Shown here in pieces: positions 18,894 through 26,652 of a stretch of 61,063 nt of DNA. This DNA is from Clostridia bacterium. Lineage in GTDB: Bacteria; Bacillota; Clostridia; Peptostreptococcales; Acidaminobacteraceae. The DNA lies in contig JACUUV010000010.1 in assembly GCA_014859095.1 (NCBI GenBank), forward strand, positions 1 to 61,063, read 5' to 3'. Within the stretch, counting starts at the first letter, position 1; every line of letters starts with the position of its first letter. Under the pieces are notes generated by a model, which saw only the letters and a program-made list of their open reading frames with translations, made no database searches and was not told the origin of the DNA. A program made the translations under genes and the position numbers.

Positions 18894-18905
18894 CTAAATT
18901 TTCTG
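18871..18905. promoter_or_regulatory. Imperfect 35-bp palindrome, likely MarR operator
   Basis: CAGAATTTTAGT on the left mirrors ACTAAATTTTCTG on the right around a ten-base centre. It covers the marR -35 and spacer and ends just before the -35 of the plus-strand peptidase promoter, a good position for a repressor acting on both. MarR proteins commonly bind such palindromes next to their own gene; binding here is inferred. Confidence 0.5.
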
Positions 18906-18911
18906 TATTCG

Positions 18912-18941
18912 TTGTATTTTTATATAAAATTATGTTAGAAT
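18912..18941 (+). promoter_or_regulatory. Promoter of the M23 peptidase/bactofilin operon
   Basis: TTGTAT (18912-18917), 18-base spacer, TAGAAT (18936-18941), with a TG two bases before the -10 (extended -10 type). It lies about 30 bases before the peptidase ATG. Confidence 0.5.
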
Positions 18942-18972
18942 ATATTAAGTTTTTATTACAACAGGGGGTTCT

Positions 18973-19980
18973 ATGAATAAATTCAGAGATTTCATTAATA
19001 GACATAAAGTTACCATTATGGTTATCCCAGGTGCTGAAAAATCAATTCGTCAGTGGAAATTCAACTTATCTATTGCATTTGTCATACTTGTGGGATTGAT
19101 TGTGATCAATATATCTTTATTATTTGGCACCGTCACTTCCAGAGTGGTCGCTGTCAATTTGTCCTCAGAAAACCATGAGTTGGCTGAAAATCTTTTGATG
19201 ACACAAGATAAAATCAATTCATTATACAATATCAACTCAAACAGTTCAGAGGAAATCGATAAATTAAAGATCACGCTCGAATCATCTGCACTATTCTTGA
19301 AAAGTAGATTGGATGAAATGGATAAGACACAGGAATATATTTCCCAACTCGTATTGATTTTCAATAAAGAGACCAGTTCTTCTCTTCCAGTACCGACAAG
19401 CCGTTCATTCAATAGGATGGACAGCATCCAGACACTCGGCGAAACCGAAGTGGATGTCAACGGTGATGATTTGCTCTTTATGGAAATTGATGCTTTGATC
19501 ACAAATGATGAAATTGCAGAAATCATATCGGACCAATCAGAAATATATCATGAACTCGTCAGCAAATTGGAGAATCAGCTCACTTACCTTGAAAGTCGTC
19601 CTGACTTTTATCCTACAAATGGCAGACTTAGCTCAAAATTCGGTTATAGAAGAGATCCTATAACTGGCGCCTCAAAGAAGCATAATGGAATTGATATCAG
19701 CAACTCAGTCGGCACGAAAATATATTCTGCCGGATCCGGTGTAGTCACATTTTCCGGTTACAGCGGTGCTTTTGGAAGGGTCATCATCATTGATCACGGG
19801 TATGGCTATGAATCCATATACTCACATTGCAGTGAGCTTTTGGTAAACGCAGGTGATACGGTTTCCAAGGCCGACCTAATCGCAAAAATGGGAAGAACAG
19901 GCCGTTCTACAGGCTCACATCTTCATTTTGAAATCAGATATAATGGCACGCCAATAAATCCATTAAACATACTCAAATAG
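18973..19980 (+). CDS. Membrane-anchored M23 family metallopeptidase
   Basis: Probable peptidoglycan endopeptidase (LytM/M23 type) of 335 residues. A short cytoplasmic N-terminus precedes one transmembrane helix at about 30-54, then a helical, coiled-coil-like stalk (about 60-200) and the M23 domain. The zinc ligands are visible in KHNGIDISN (HxxxD) and in the closing HLHFEIR (HxH), both intact. AGGGGG lies just before the ATG. The bactofilin gene follows nine bases later. Coupling of an M23 peptidase with a bactofilin is a known arrangement in cell-shape control, so the pair probably acts together on the wall. Confidence 0.93.
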   Translation: MNKFRDFINRHKVTIMVIPGAEKSIRQWKFNLSIAFVILVGLIVINISLLFGTVTSRVVAVNLSSENHELAENLLMTQDKINSLYNINSNSSEEIDKLKITLESSALFLKSRLDEMDKTQEYISQLVLIFNKETSSSLPVPTSRSFNRMDSIQTLGETEVDVNGDDLLFMEIDALITNDEIAEIISDQSEIYHELVSKLENQLTYLESRPDFYPTNGRLSSKFGYRRDPITGASKKHNGIDISNSVGTKIYSAGSGVVTFSGYSGAFGRVIIIDHGYGYESIYSHCSELLVNAGDTVSKADLIAKMGRTGRSTGSHLHFEIRYNGTPINPLNILK

Positions 19981-19989
19981 GAGGTTCCA

Positions 19990-20484
19990 ATGTTTCAAAT
20001 GAAAAAAGAAGTTGAATCCAATTTTGACATCATAATCGGACCCAATTCAATGATCAAAGGTGATGTTGAGAGTGAAGGAAGCATCAGAATTGATGGCAAA
20101 ATCATCGGAAATGTAACAACACTCGGAAATGTCATAATTAGTGAAAATGCAACTGTACGTGGCGATGTGACTTCTTCCAATGCAGAAATCTATGGTTTGT
20201 GCGAAGGTAATGTGAAAGTAAAGGGAAAAGTGAACCTGTTTCAAAATTCGACATTGATTGGTGATGTTCTGGCTAAAAGTTTAAACACAAAAGAAGGTGC
20301 TTCGTTTAAGGGCAATTGTGTTGTGGATCCTGATGAGGAACTTAAAATTGAAGTGGATAGCACAATGCACAACGCCTTCAATAAAACAAACAGTTCAAAG
20401 TTGGTTGATATCAACAAATCGCAAAACAACAAGCAGAAAACAAACAATGAGACACAAGAAAATGAACATAGAAATGCAAAATAA
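19990..20484 (+). CDS. Bactofilin family cytoskeletal protein
   Basis: Polymer-forming protein of 164 residues. The bactofilin domain covers about residues 12-115: GPNSMIKGDVESEGSIRIDG, then repeated glycine-containing beta-helix rungs (GKIIGNV, ENATVRGDV, KVKGKVNL, NSTLIGDV). A polar, low-complexity C-terminal tail rich in Asn, Lys and Gln follows. AGGAGG precedes the ATG. It is co-transcribed with the M23 peptidase and ends at a strong terminator, so the two genes make a complete operon. A scaffold role for the peptidase is likely but inferred from known pairs. Confidence 0.93.
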   Translation: MFQMKKEVESNFDIIIGPNSMIKGDVESEGSIRIDGKIIGNVTTLGNVIISENATVRGDVTSSNAEIYGLCEGNVKVKGKVNLFQNSTLIGDVLAKSLNTKEGASFKGNCVVDPDEELKIEVDSTMHNAFNKTNSSKLVDINKSQNNKQKTNNETQENEHRNAK

Positions 20485-20507
20485 AAAGCGCATATGCGCT
20501 TTTTTTT
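20483..20507 (+). terminator. Terminator of the peptidase/bactofilin operon
   Basis: AAAAGCGC pairs with GCGCTTTT around a four-base loop, then a run of eight T. It begins at the bactofilin stop codon. Confidence 0.85.
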
Positions 20508-20584
20508 CTTTAAGGAATTGCCCTGTTCCATAATTGAATTCATTTATGATTTGCCTATCGAAGTTGATGTTGTAAACATAGTCA

Positions 20585-20618
20585 AAACAAACGAAGGTCG
20601 ACCCCTTAAGATCGACCT
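20585..20618 (-). terminator. Terminator of the 6S-like RNA
   Basis: Minus strand AGGTCGA pairs with TCGACCT around a ten-base loop, followed by a T-rich stretch (TCGTTTGTTTT). Confidence 0.6.
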
Positions 20619-20804
20619 AAATGTTATGTTTACGTCCAGAATGCCGTTACGTACAAATTTCACACCACACCTTAGTTAGGTGGGTGGACTATCCATTGCT
20701 TCTGACTTCTGCTTAAAGCAGCTTGTCATAGACAAAGGAACACGTTCTCCCGAAAAATAGTCAGTGGTAAAATTTATAGCTGTAACCAACATTCCAGGCG
20801 CCTT
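20588..20804 (-). ncRNA. ssrS: Probable 6S RNA
   Basis: A gene-free interval of about 350 bases holds a transcribed, structured RNA. It has a near-consensus promoter and a terminator. The ends pair: GCGCCTGGAATG at the 5' end matches CATTCTGGACGT at the 3' end (11 of 12, counting G-U). Inner helices GTTAC/GTAAC, AAATTT/AAATTT and CCAC/GTGG follow, with an open centre, a small hairpin CACCTAACTAAGGTG on the 3' side and a structured distal arm. The closing-stem pattern (ATGTT opposite GGCAT) and the 3'-side hairpin recall 6S RNA, the RNA that binds sigma-A RNA polymerase. The mature 3' end probably lies near 20625. Another structured RNA class remains possible; there is no protein-coding signal here. 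Confidence 0.68.
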
Positions 20805-20810
20805 TTTATT

Positions 20811-20839
20811 ATTATACATCACTTTTGATTTTTTTTCAA
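20811..20839 (-). promoter_or_regulatory. Strong sigma-A promoter of the 6S-like RNA
   Basis: Minus strand TTGAAA (20834-20839), exactly 17 bases, TATAAT (20811-20816). The -35 overlaps the stop codon region of the pseudouridine synthase gene. Transcription should start near 20802-20804. Confidence 0.8.
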
Positions 20840-21750
20840 TCTCGTTGACGGTCCAATACGGTCATAACATTTTTAATATCATCGGGAATCGGAGCAATCA
20901 CAGAAACACGTTCATCTCCCCTTGGAGGAATAAATGTCATCTCATAGCAATGTAGAGCTTGTCTGCCAATCCATTCACTCACATTTCCGTAAAGATGGTC
21001 ACCTACAATCGAATGACCAATATGAGCAAAATGTACACGAATCTGATGGGTGCGGCCTGTTTCCAATCTTATCTTCACAAGTGTATGGGAGGTATATCTC
21101 TCAACAACATCATAATGGGTGACCGATGCCATCCCGCTATCAATAACAGCTCGCCTTATATCGAGTTCCTCTACTCTATCAATCGGAAAATCGATGGTAC
21201 CAGAATCAAGGATAAGACGTCCTTCCACTATGGCAAAATATACCTTGTCTACCGAATTGTCCTGCATTTGTTCGGAAACTATCTGTTGCGAATACGCATT
21301 TTTTGCAATCAGTACTATACCTGATGTATCACGATCCAATCTATTGATGAATCTGATCTTGTAATTTTGATGACTCACATATTGATGATGGGACAACGCG
21401 TTTGCCAAAGTACCATCAGGATGACCTTTTGTCGGATGCACCACCAAAAAAGGGGGCTTATCCACGGCAAGTAAATCCCCATCTTCATAAAGAATTCTCA
21501 CCGGAATGGGATTGGGATCAAAAGTGTTCTCATCGTGATCCAACATGAGTGAAATCAAATCTCCTGCTTTGACAATTCGGTTCACCGATTCGTTTTTCTT
21601 GTTTAGAAAAATATTGTTGTTGTTCTTGCATTTGCGGATCAATCTGCTGGACACATTCATGGATGTCGCAAGAACATCAATGATTTTCAGCCCCTCTTCC
21701 TCGGCTTCGACCTGATAATCCAGTCGTAAGGTTTCCTTATTAATGAACAT
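20836..21750 (-). CDS. RluA-family RNA pseudouridine synthase
   Basis: Converts uridine to pseudouridine in rRNA or tRNA. Of the 304 residues, the N-terminal part (about 10-75) looks like an S4 RNA-binding domain (SSRLIRKCKNNNNIFLNKK). The catalytic domain follows, with Asp139 in NRLDRDTSGIVLIAKN and the late GRTHQIRVHFAHIGHSIVGD motif. TAGGAG precedes the ATG. It starts 11 bases after the unknown gene and is probably co-transcribed with it. Its last codons double as the -35 of the RNA promoter. RluD, RluC or YlyB-like specificity cannot be decided. Confidence 0.93.
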   Translation of the reverse strand: MFINKETLRLDYQVEAEEEGLKIIDVLATSMNVSSRLIRKCKNNNNIFLNKKNESVNRIVKAGDLISLMLDHDENTFDPNPIPVRILYEDGDLLAVDKPPFLVVHPTKGHPDGTLANALSHHQYVSHQNYKIRFINRLDRDTSGIVLIAKNAYSQQIVSEQMQDNSVDKVYFAIVEGRLILDSGTIDFPIDRVEELDIRRAVIDSGMASVTHYDVVERYTSHTLVKIRLETGRTHQIRVHFAHIGHSIVGDHLYGNVSEWIGRQALHCYEMTFIPPRGDERVSVIAPIPDDIKNVMTVLDRQRD

Positions 21751-21761
21751 AATGCTCCTAA

Positions 21762-22349
21762 CTAAAAATTGTACCTAAGTAACAGTGTACTATTGGTCTC
21801 TTTTTCTTTTAATAATATATAATGGCGGTATTTCTTCTCCGCGACACTTCTCATTTGCCTGTCGCTTTCAACATTTTTATATTCGATGATATCCACTGTG
21901 ACTTTTTTCCAACCACATCTAAGCAATTTTCCAACCATCTCTTTTGAAATCAATTCAATGGGAACAGAACCATAGACATTACCATAAATGATCTCATGGT
22001 TTTGCCAAAATTCATTGTGTGCGTCTATCGTTCCAGATTCAACCAACTCTTCAGTACGTTCTTTAGAAAAATATTCGATTTCATTACCTTCATCGATATT
22101 GGAAAAATGCATAGGTTTGTACAGAAATTCCAAAGCATTTATGGTTCTATAATTTCTATCTTCATTGCGTGTCGGTTGAATGACAATACTCTTGTCTTCC
22201 ATGTGAGTAGCCCAAAACTCATTTTTGATCTGAGTGGATATGTTTCTAATCAATCGGACGTACATGTCGACATCTTCAGCATCTTTTGAATCCACGGCAT
22301 CTTCCAATCGTTTTACAGCTTCCTTCAAATCAGTCATACCATAATCCAT
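21762..22349 (-). CDS. Uncharacterised protein (195 residues)
   Basis: I do not recognise this family. The protein is soluble, with no signal peptide or membrane helix. An acidic helical N-terminus (about 1-50) precedes a mixed region with many aromatic residues (HNEFWQNHEIIYGNVYGSVP near residue 115) and a basic C-terminal part ending in LLLRYNF. The ATG at 22349 has GAGGTGA six bases before it. An earlier in-frame ATG at 22370 would overlap the aldolase stop and lacks its own site. It lies between threonine aldolase and the RluA-type gene with short gaps, so it is probably in that operon. No function is proposed. Confidence 0.8.
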   Translation of the reverse strand: MDYGMTDLKEAVKRLEDAVDSKDAEDVDMYVRLIRNISTQIKNEFWATHMEDKSIVIQPTRNEDRNYRTINALEFLYKPMHFSNIDEGNEIEYFSKERTEELVESGTIDAHNEFWQNHEIIYGNVYGSVPIELISKEMVGKLLRCGWKKVTVDIIEYKNVESDRQMRSVAEKKYRHYILLKEKETNSTLLLRYNF

Positions 22350-22366
22350 GTTTGTCACCTCATTTA

Positions 22367-23386
22367 TCAAATGATTGCTTTAATCGATTGAACCAACAGA
22401 TCGATTGATTCCCTTGGTGTCCAATAATTAGTGACAAATCTGTATTCACCAAGCTCAGGTCCATTAATCAAAATGCCATTGTCCAACAATGATTTTATAA
22501 ACATTTCATGGTTTTCTATATTTTTGATTTCACAAAATACCATGTTGATGTCCAAACGGTCCTCAAATACAGTGATTCCTTCAATACCGGCAAGTTCTTT
22601 TGCAAGATATTTCGCATTTTCATGATCCTCACCCAATCGGTCCGTCATTTCCCTTAAAGCGACCAGACCAGCAGCAGCTATGATTCCTGTTTGCCTGAGA
22701 CCACCACCCATAAGTTTTCTATTCTTTCTGGCTCGATTTATAAAAGTTTGGCTTCCTGTCAACATGGATCCAATCGGTGCGCATAGCCCCTTACTAAGAC
22801 AAAACATTATCGAATCCGCATGTGCAGCGATTTGCTTTACAGGGACTCCGAGAGCAACTGAAGCGTTAAAAATACGGGCACCGTCCAAATGAACAGGTAT
22901 GCCGTGTTTTTTTGCGATTTCATATACTTCAGCCATCTCTTCAAGTTGAATCACAGCCCCGCTGGAGTGTGCATTTTCCAAGCATATCAGACCAGTGTCC
23001 GGATAATGTAGATCATCCTCGCGAATCATCGCTTTCACCAATGATGGATCCATATGTCCATTGACGGTTGAAATCGTTCTAAGTTGAACTCCAGCTATTA
23101 CAGCAGCAGCACCGACTTCATGCATCATAATATGACAGGCATCTCCAAGTATGACTTCATCTCCCCTTTTTGTATGCGTCAATAAAGCAAGTTGATTTCC
23201 AAAGGTTCCACTGGGTATAAATAAAGCAGATTCTTTACCAAGCAGATCAGCACTCAGTTTTTCAAGTTCAATAACAGTAGGGTCATCTCCATATACATCG
23301 TCACCGACCTCGGCTACGTACATAGCTTCTCTCATCGCTTGGGTTGGCTTGGTGACAGTATCGCTTCTAAAGTCATATTTTTTCAT
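22367..23386 (-). CDS. ltaE: Low-specificity threonine aldolase
   Basis: PLP enzyme that splits threonine (or allo-threonine) to glycine and acetaldehyde. The 339 residues start with the family's [14 protein letters not shown] contacts include [10 protein letters not shown], the [10 protein letters not shown] Asp and the lysine in [14 protein letters not shown]. The ATG at 23386 follows AAAGGTG; a GTG nine bases earlier lies inside that site. Together with the SDR threonine dehydrogenase gene at 34 kb this gives two threonine breakdown routes. It is the first gene of a run with the unknown protein and the RluA-type synthase. Confidence 0.94.
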   Translation of the reverse strand: MKKYDFRSDTVTKPTQAMREAMYVAEVGDDVYGDDPTVIELEKLSADLLGKESALFIPSGTFGNQLALLTHTKRGDEVILGDACHIMMHEVGAAAVIAGVQLRTISTVNGHMDPSLVKAMIREDDLHYPDTGLICLENAHSSGAVIQLEEMAEVYEIAKKHGIPVHLDGARIFNASVALGVPVKQIAAHADSIMFCLSKGLCAPIGSMLTGSQTFINRARKNRKLMGGGLRQTGIIAAAGLVALREMTDRLGEDHENAKYLAKELAGIEGITVFEDRLDINMVFCEIKNIENHEMFIKSLLDNGILINGPELGEYRFVTNYWTPRESIDLLVQSIKAII

Positions 23387-23469
23387 AATTATCACCTTTT
23401 AAAAACAGATTTTGTTATTTCATTTATGATACAATTATAACATAGCAATAGACAGATTTGGAGGTCAAT

Positions 23470-24534
23470 ATGAACATCTTTGTCAGCAAGATCACTTTTG
23501 TCCTAGTCTTCATGATTCTCACATTGACAGCAATATGGTTGAGTTATAAATTTTTCTTCATATTGATACCGTTCCTACTTGCATATGCGATGTCAAGACC
23601 CCTCTCATTTCTTGTCAAGAAAATTAGAAATAAGATAAATTTGCCAGTCAATTTGTTGTCTTTCATAGTTGTCATCATATTTATCGGTATTTTCATAACT
23701 GGAATCTCGTTTGCAGTCTATAAAGGAATCATGGCTCTAAGGGGAATTTCAGACTTTTTGTCAGCGATTGCCCAAAACATTCAATCTTTTACAGCCTCAG
23801 CCTCTCTAATTCAATTGAATCTTCCCTGGCAAGAGGACCCGATCGCCCTCAGCGATGTGTTATTTCAGTTTTATGATCTTTTCATAGGTACAATATCAAG
23901 TTTGACCGACTCCGTTTTAAATTTTGTGGTCTCGGTGGTCAAAACCATACCCAGTGTGGCATTATTCATGTTTTTTATGTTTCTGTCCCTCTATTTTTTC
24001 ACGAAGGATCACGATCAAATCTCATTGTTGATCAAAAAGAATTTCGAAAAGATAAAATCACCTTTGTTCCATCATATCAAATCGAGTTCAATCGGTACGA
24101 TCAAGAATTATTTTAAAGCACAACTCATTCTGATTTTAATCACATTCACTATTTCCGTGGTTGGCCTTACCATTCTTGGGATTCCTTTTAGCCCTCTAAT
24201 CGCATTGGTTGTAGCTCTGGTGGACTTGATTCCTATGGTTGGCCCTGCAATAATTTATATGCCTTGGATTATTTTAATTGCACTAATGTCCGAATATTCC
24301 ACTGCCATTGTACTTTTGATCATTTATCTGACAACCACTTTGACAAGACAGATTATTGAACCGAAAATTGTAAGTAGCAAAATTGGAACTCATCCCCTCA
24401 TCATGTTGTTTTCAATGTATACGTGCTATCGATTTGTCGGTATTCCCGGCTTTATCATTGGACCGATTATAGTTATGACATCACTGGTTTTGATTAAATC
24501 TTATAATGCCACAGTAAAAATAGACGAACATTAA
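23470..24534 (+). CDS. AI-2E/YtvI-family integral membrane protein
   Basis: Polytopic membrane protein of 354 residues in the UPF0118/AI-2E transporter family, with about seven to eight hydrophobic helices. The conserved C-terminal block is clear: LGIPFSPLIALVVALVDLIP, VGPAIIYMPW and a final GIPGFIIGPIIV. The pattern is closest to YtvI, which in spore formers is a sporulation membrane protein, but it could be another family exporter. The ATG at 23470 with GGAGGT four bases earlier is preferred over a TTG at 23458 that lies in the ribosome site. It stands alone, divergent from threonine aldolase and before the glutamine synthetase. Confidence 0.88.
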   Translation: MNIFVSKITFVLVFMILTLTAIWLSYKFFFILIPFLLAYAMSRPLSFLVKKIRNKINLPVNLLSFIVVIIFIGIFITGISFAVYKGIMALRGISDFLSAIAQNIQSFTASASLIQLNLPWQEDPIALSDVLFQFYDLFIGTISSLTDSVLNFVVSVVKTIPSVALFMFFMFLSLYFFTKDHDQISLLIKKNFEKIKSPLFHHIKSSSIGTIKNYFKAQLILILITFTISVVGLTILGIPFSPLIALVVALVDLIPMVGPAIIYMPWIILIALMSEYSTAIVLLIIYLTTTLTRQIIEPKIVSSKIGTHPLIMLFSMYTCYRFVGIPGFIIGPIIVMTSLVLIKSYNATVKIDEH

Positions 24535-24623
24535 TTCTAATCTCATTATATATATTTTACTTAACAACTTCATGTACACAAACAAATACAATAAATGTAG
24601 GGTTTTTTAGCAATAAAAAAAAC

Positions 24624-24651
24624 TTTACATTTTTTATTTATATGCTATAAT
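24624..24651 (+). promoter_or_regulatory. Promoter of the glutamine synthetase gene
   Basis: TTTACA (24624-24629), 16-base spacer, TATAAT (24646-24651), about 45 bases before the ATG. Confidence 0.6.
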
Positions 24652-24695
24652 TATTCATTATATTAGGTCATGTATACAATCCAAAGGAGGATGAA

Positions 24696-26609
24696 ATGCG
24701 AAACACTTTATACTTTATTGAAAAAGAGGATCGATCACCATCAAGATTAAGCGCATTACTGAAGAAACATCCAGAAATTCAGTTTGTTTCTTTGTTTGCT
24801 GTGGATTTTGGAAATAACCATACCGATGAGAAAATTCCTGTGAACATGGTAATCGACGATTTGGAGGATTTCTTCAGAAACGGTATCCAGACAGACGGCT
24901 CGTCAGTTTACCTCCCCGAAATTGCCACTATAAACAATGCCAAAGTTGACTTGATTCCTGATATGAATTCCCACTGGATCATCGACTACAACATGGGGCA
25001 CTCCATTGGTGACGGTAAATTTTCAGGGACACTGGTAATACCTTCGTTTCTTTACCACGAAAATAATCCCGTTTGTTCCAGGAGTGTACTGAAAAATGCC
25101 GTAGATCACTTCAAAGCTGAGATCATCGAATTATTTCGCAACAACCCTGATTTAATCCTTGAATATAACGGCATTGAAAACATAGATGATATTGAAGACG
25201 TTATTTTAACAAGCGCTACTGAGTTGGAGTTCTGGGTAAAAACACCAGATACCCAAACCGACATTGAAAAACTTTCCGCCTCTCAAAATCTGAAAGAACA
25301 GTATTGGAAACGCACTTATGGTCAAGTTAGAACCGCTATGGAAAAATCATTGTTGACTCTTGAAAAATACGGATTCGAACCTGAAATGGGTCACAAGGAA
25401 GTTGGAGGTGTCACATCCAAACTTGCCGGTACAAACATATTCACCCATGTCATGGAACAATTGGAAATCGATTGGAAATATGACGAGACTTTGATAGCTG
25501 CTGACAAGGAAATTGTAGCCAAAGATATCATCAAAGATGTTTTTGAGGCCAATGGCCTGAATGTCACTTTCCAGGCAAAACCCCTTGAGGGTGTCGCCGG
25601 CAGTGGTGAGCATCATCACATTGGCGCAGCCCTCAAGATGAAAAACGGAAAAACCATCAATCTATTCACACCATTGAATATAGAAGACAATTTCATGACA
25701 AGAATCGCATATGGTTCTTTGATGGGCATTCTCAAGAATTATGAGGTCATCAACCCTTTTGTATCATCAACCAATGATAGTCTCAACCGTTTGAAACCTG
25801 GTTTTGAAGCTCCTGTTTGTATCGTTTCATCATTAGGTCATTCTCCTCAGGTCCCTTCGAGAAACAGAACTGTTTTGATTGGATTGATCAGAGATCTCAA
25901 GAACCCGTATGCGACTCGATTCGAACTCAGGTCACCTAATCCAAACTCAAACTCATATCTACTACTGGCTGCCGTATGTCAAGCATGCCTTGATGGTATC
26001 AAAGCGACATTCAAAAGTGGAAAATCCCTCGATGAGATTGAAAAGGGATTCAATAAGGCTCAAGGCGAGGAGCATTTCTACCTCGAGTATAATCGCGTTT
26101 ACAGAAGCGAGGAAGATGTTTTCGAAGATTTCACTTCCAAAGAAAGAGATACACTGTTTGGAATTCCACCTAAAACTGTTTATGAAAACTTGTTGGCTTT
26201 TGATGCCAATGTGTCTAAAGTTGAAATATTGAAAAAGGATGATGTGTTTTCTTTGAAAATCATCAACTCTTACAAAGCTTTCATGCTTGACGAATGGTCA
26301 ACAGAGCTCAAAGAGAGAATTATTCCAACAAATACAAGAATAATACGCAGATTGAAGAAATTGCATGACGAAAATGAAATCACTGATTTGGATATTGTGA
26401 ATTGGGAGCGCATCAGCAATATCAAACACAATCTCATGAAAGATTCCATGCATTCAAAGTCAATTTTCTCTCAAATTCGAGATGCCCTTGATAAGTGCAA
26501 TTACTCAGTAGCTTCCAATCTTCAAATTGAAATGAATGCACAAATGTCCATTCTGACAAAATTATACCTAGAGTATAGAAGAAACCTGATCATTTTAGAT
26601 GAACACTAA
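24696..26609 (+). CDS. Large glutamine synthetase (637 residues)
   Basis: Makes glutamine from glutamate, ammonia and ATP. The catalytic domain shows SATELEFW (metal Glu), EMGHKEVGGVTSK, the GSGEHHHIGAAL histidine loop, the SLNRLKPGFEAP segment with SRNRTVLI, and RFELRSPNPNSNSYLLLA, all in GS order. It is about 190 residues longer than ordinary GSI, mainly through a C-terminal helical extension after about residue 490 that has no obvious motif. This size class is seen in Clostridia. Whether it is the main assimilatory enzyme is unclear. AAAGGAGG precedes the ATG. It is monocistronic, between its own promoter and a strong terminator. Confidence 0.92.
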   Translation: MRNTLYFIEKEDRSPSRLSALLKKHPEIQFVSLFAVDFGNNHTDEKIPVNMVIDDLEDFFRNGIQTDGSSVYLPEIATINNAKVDLIPDMNSHWIIDYNMGHSIGDGKFSGTLVIPSFLYHENNPVCSRSVLKNAVDHFKAEIIELFRNNPDLILEYNGIENIDDIEDVILTSATELEFWVKTPDTQTDIEKLSASQNLKEQYWKRTYGQVRTAMEKSLLTLEKYGFEPEMGHKEVGGVTSKLAGTNIFTHVMEQLEIDWKYDETLIAADKEIVAKDIIKDVFEANGLNVTFQAKPLEGVAGSGEHHHIGAALKMKNGKTINLFTPLNIEDNFMTRIAYGSLMGILKNYEVINPFVSSTNDSLNRLKPGFEAPVCIVSSLGHSPQVPSRNRTVLIGLIRDLKNPYATRFELRSPNPNSNSYLLLAAVCQACLDGIKATFKSGKSLDEIEKGFNKAQGEEHFYLEYNRVYRSEEDVFEDFTSKERDTLFGIPPKTVYENLLAFDANVSKVEILKKDDVFSLKIINSYKAFMLDEWSTELKERIIPTNTRIIRRLKKLHDENEITDLDIVNWERISNIKHNLMKDSMHSKSIFSQIRDALDKCNYSVASNLQIEMNAQMSILTKLYLEYRRNLIILDEH

Positions 26610-26648
26610 AAAAAGCTACTTTCGACTCATCGAAAGTAGCTTTTTTTT
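26607..26648 (+). terminator. Strong bidirectional terminator
   Basis: AAAAGCTACTTTCG pairs with CGAAAGTAGCTTTT around a six-base loop, with eight T on the plus strand and an equivalent run on the minus strand. It separates the converging glutamine synthetase and DUF1015 genes. Confidence 0.92.
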
Positions 26649-26652
26649 GATA

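Noticed and set aside
20511-20835. tmRNA or RNase P RNA in the intergenic gap
   Set aside because: No tRNA-like end or peptide tag, and none of the conserved RNase P core segments.
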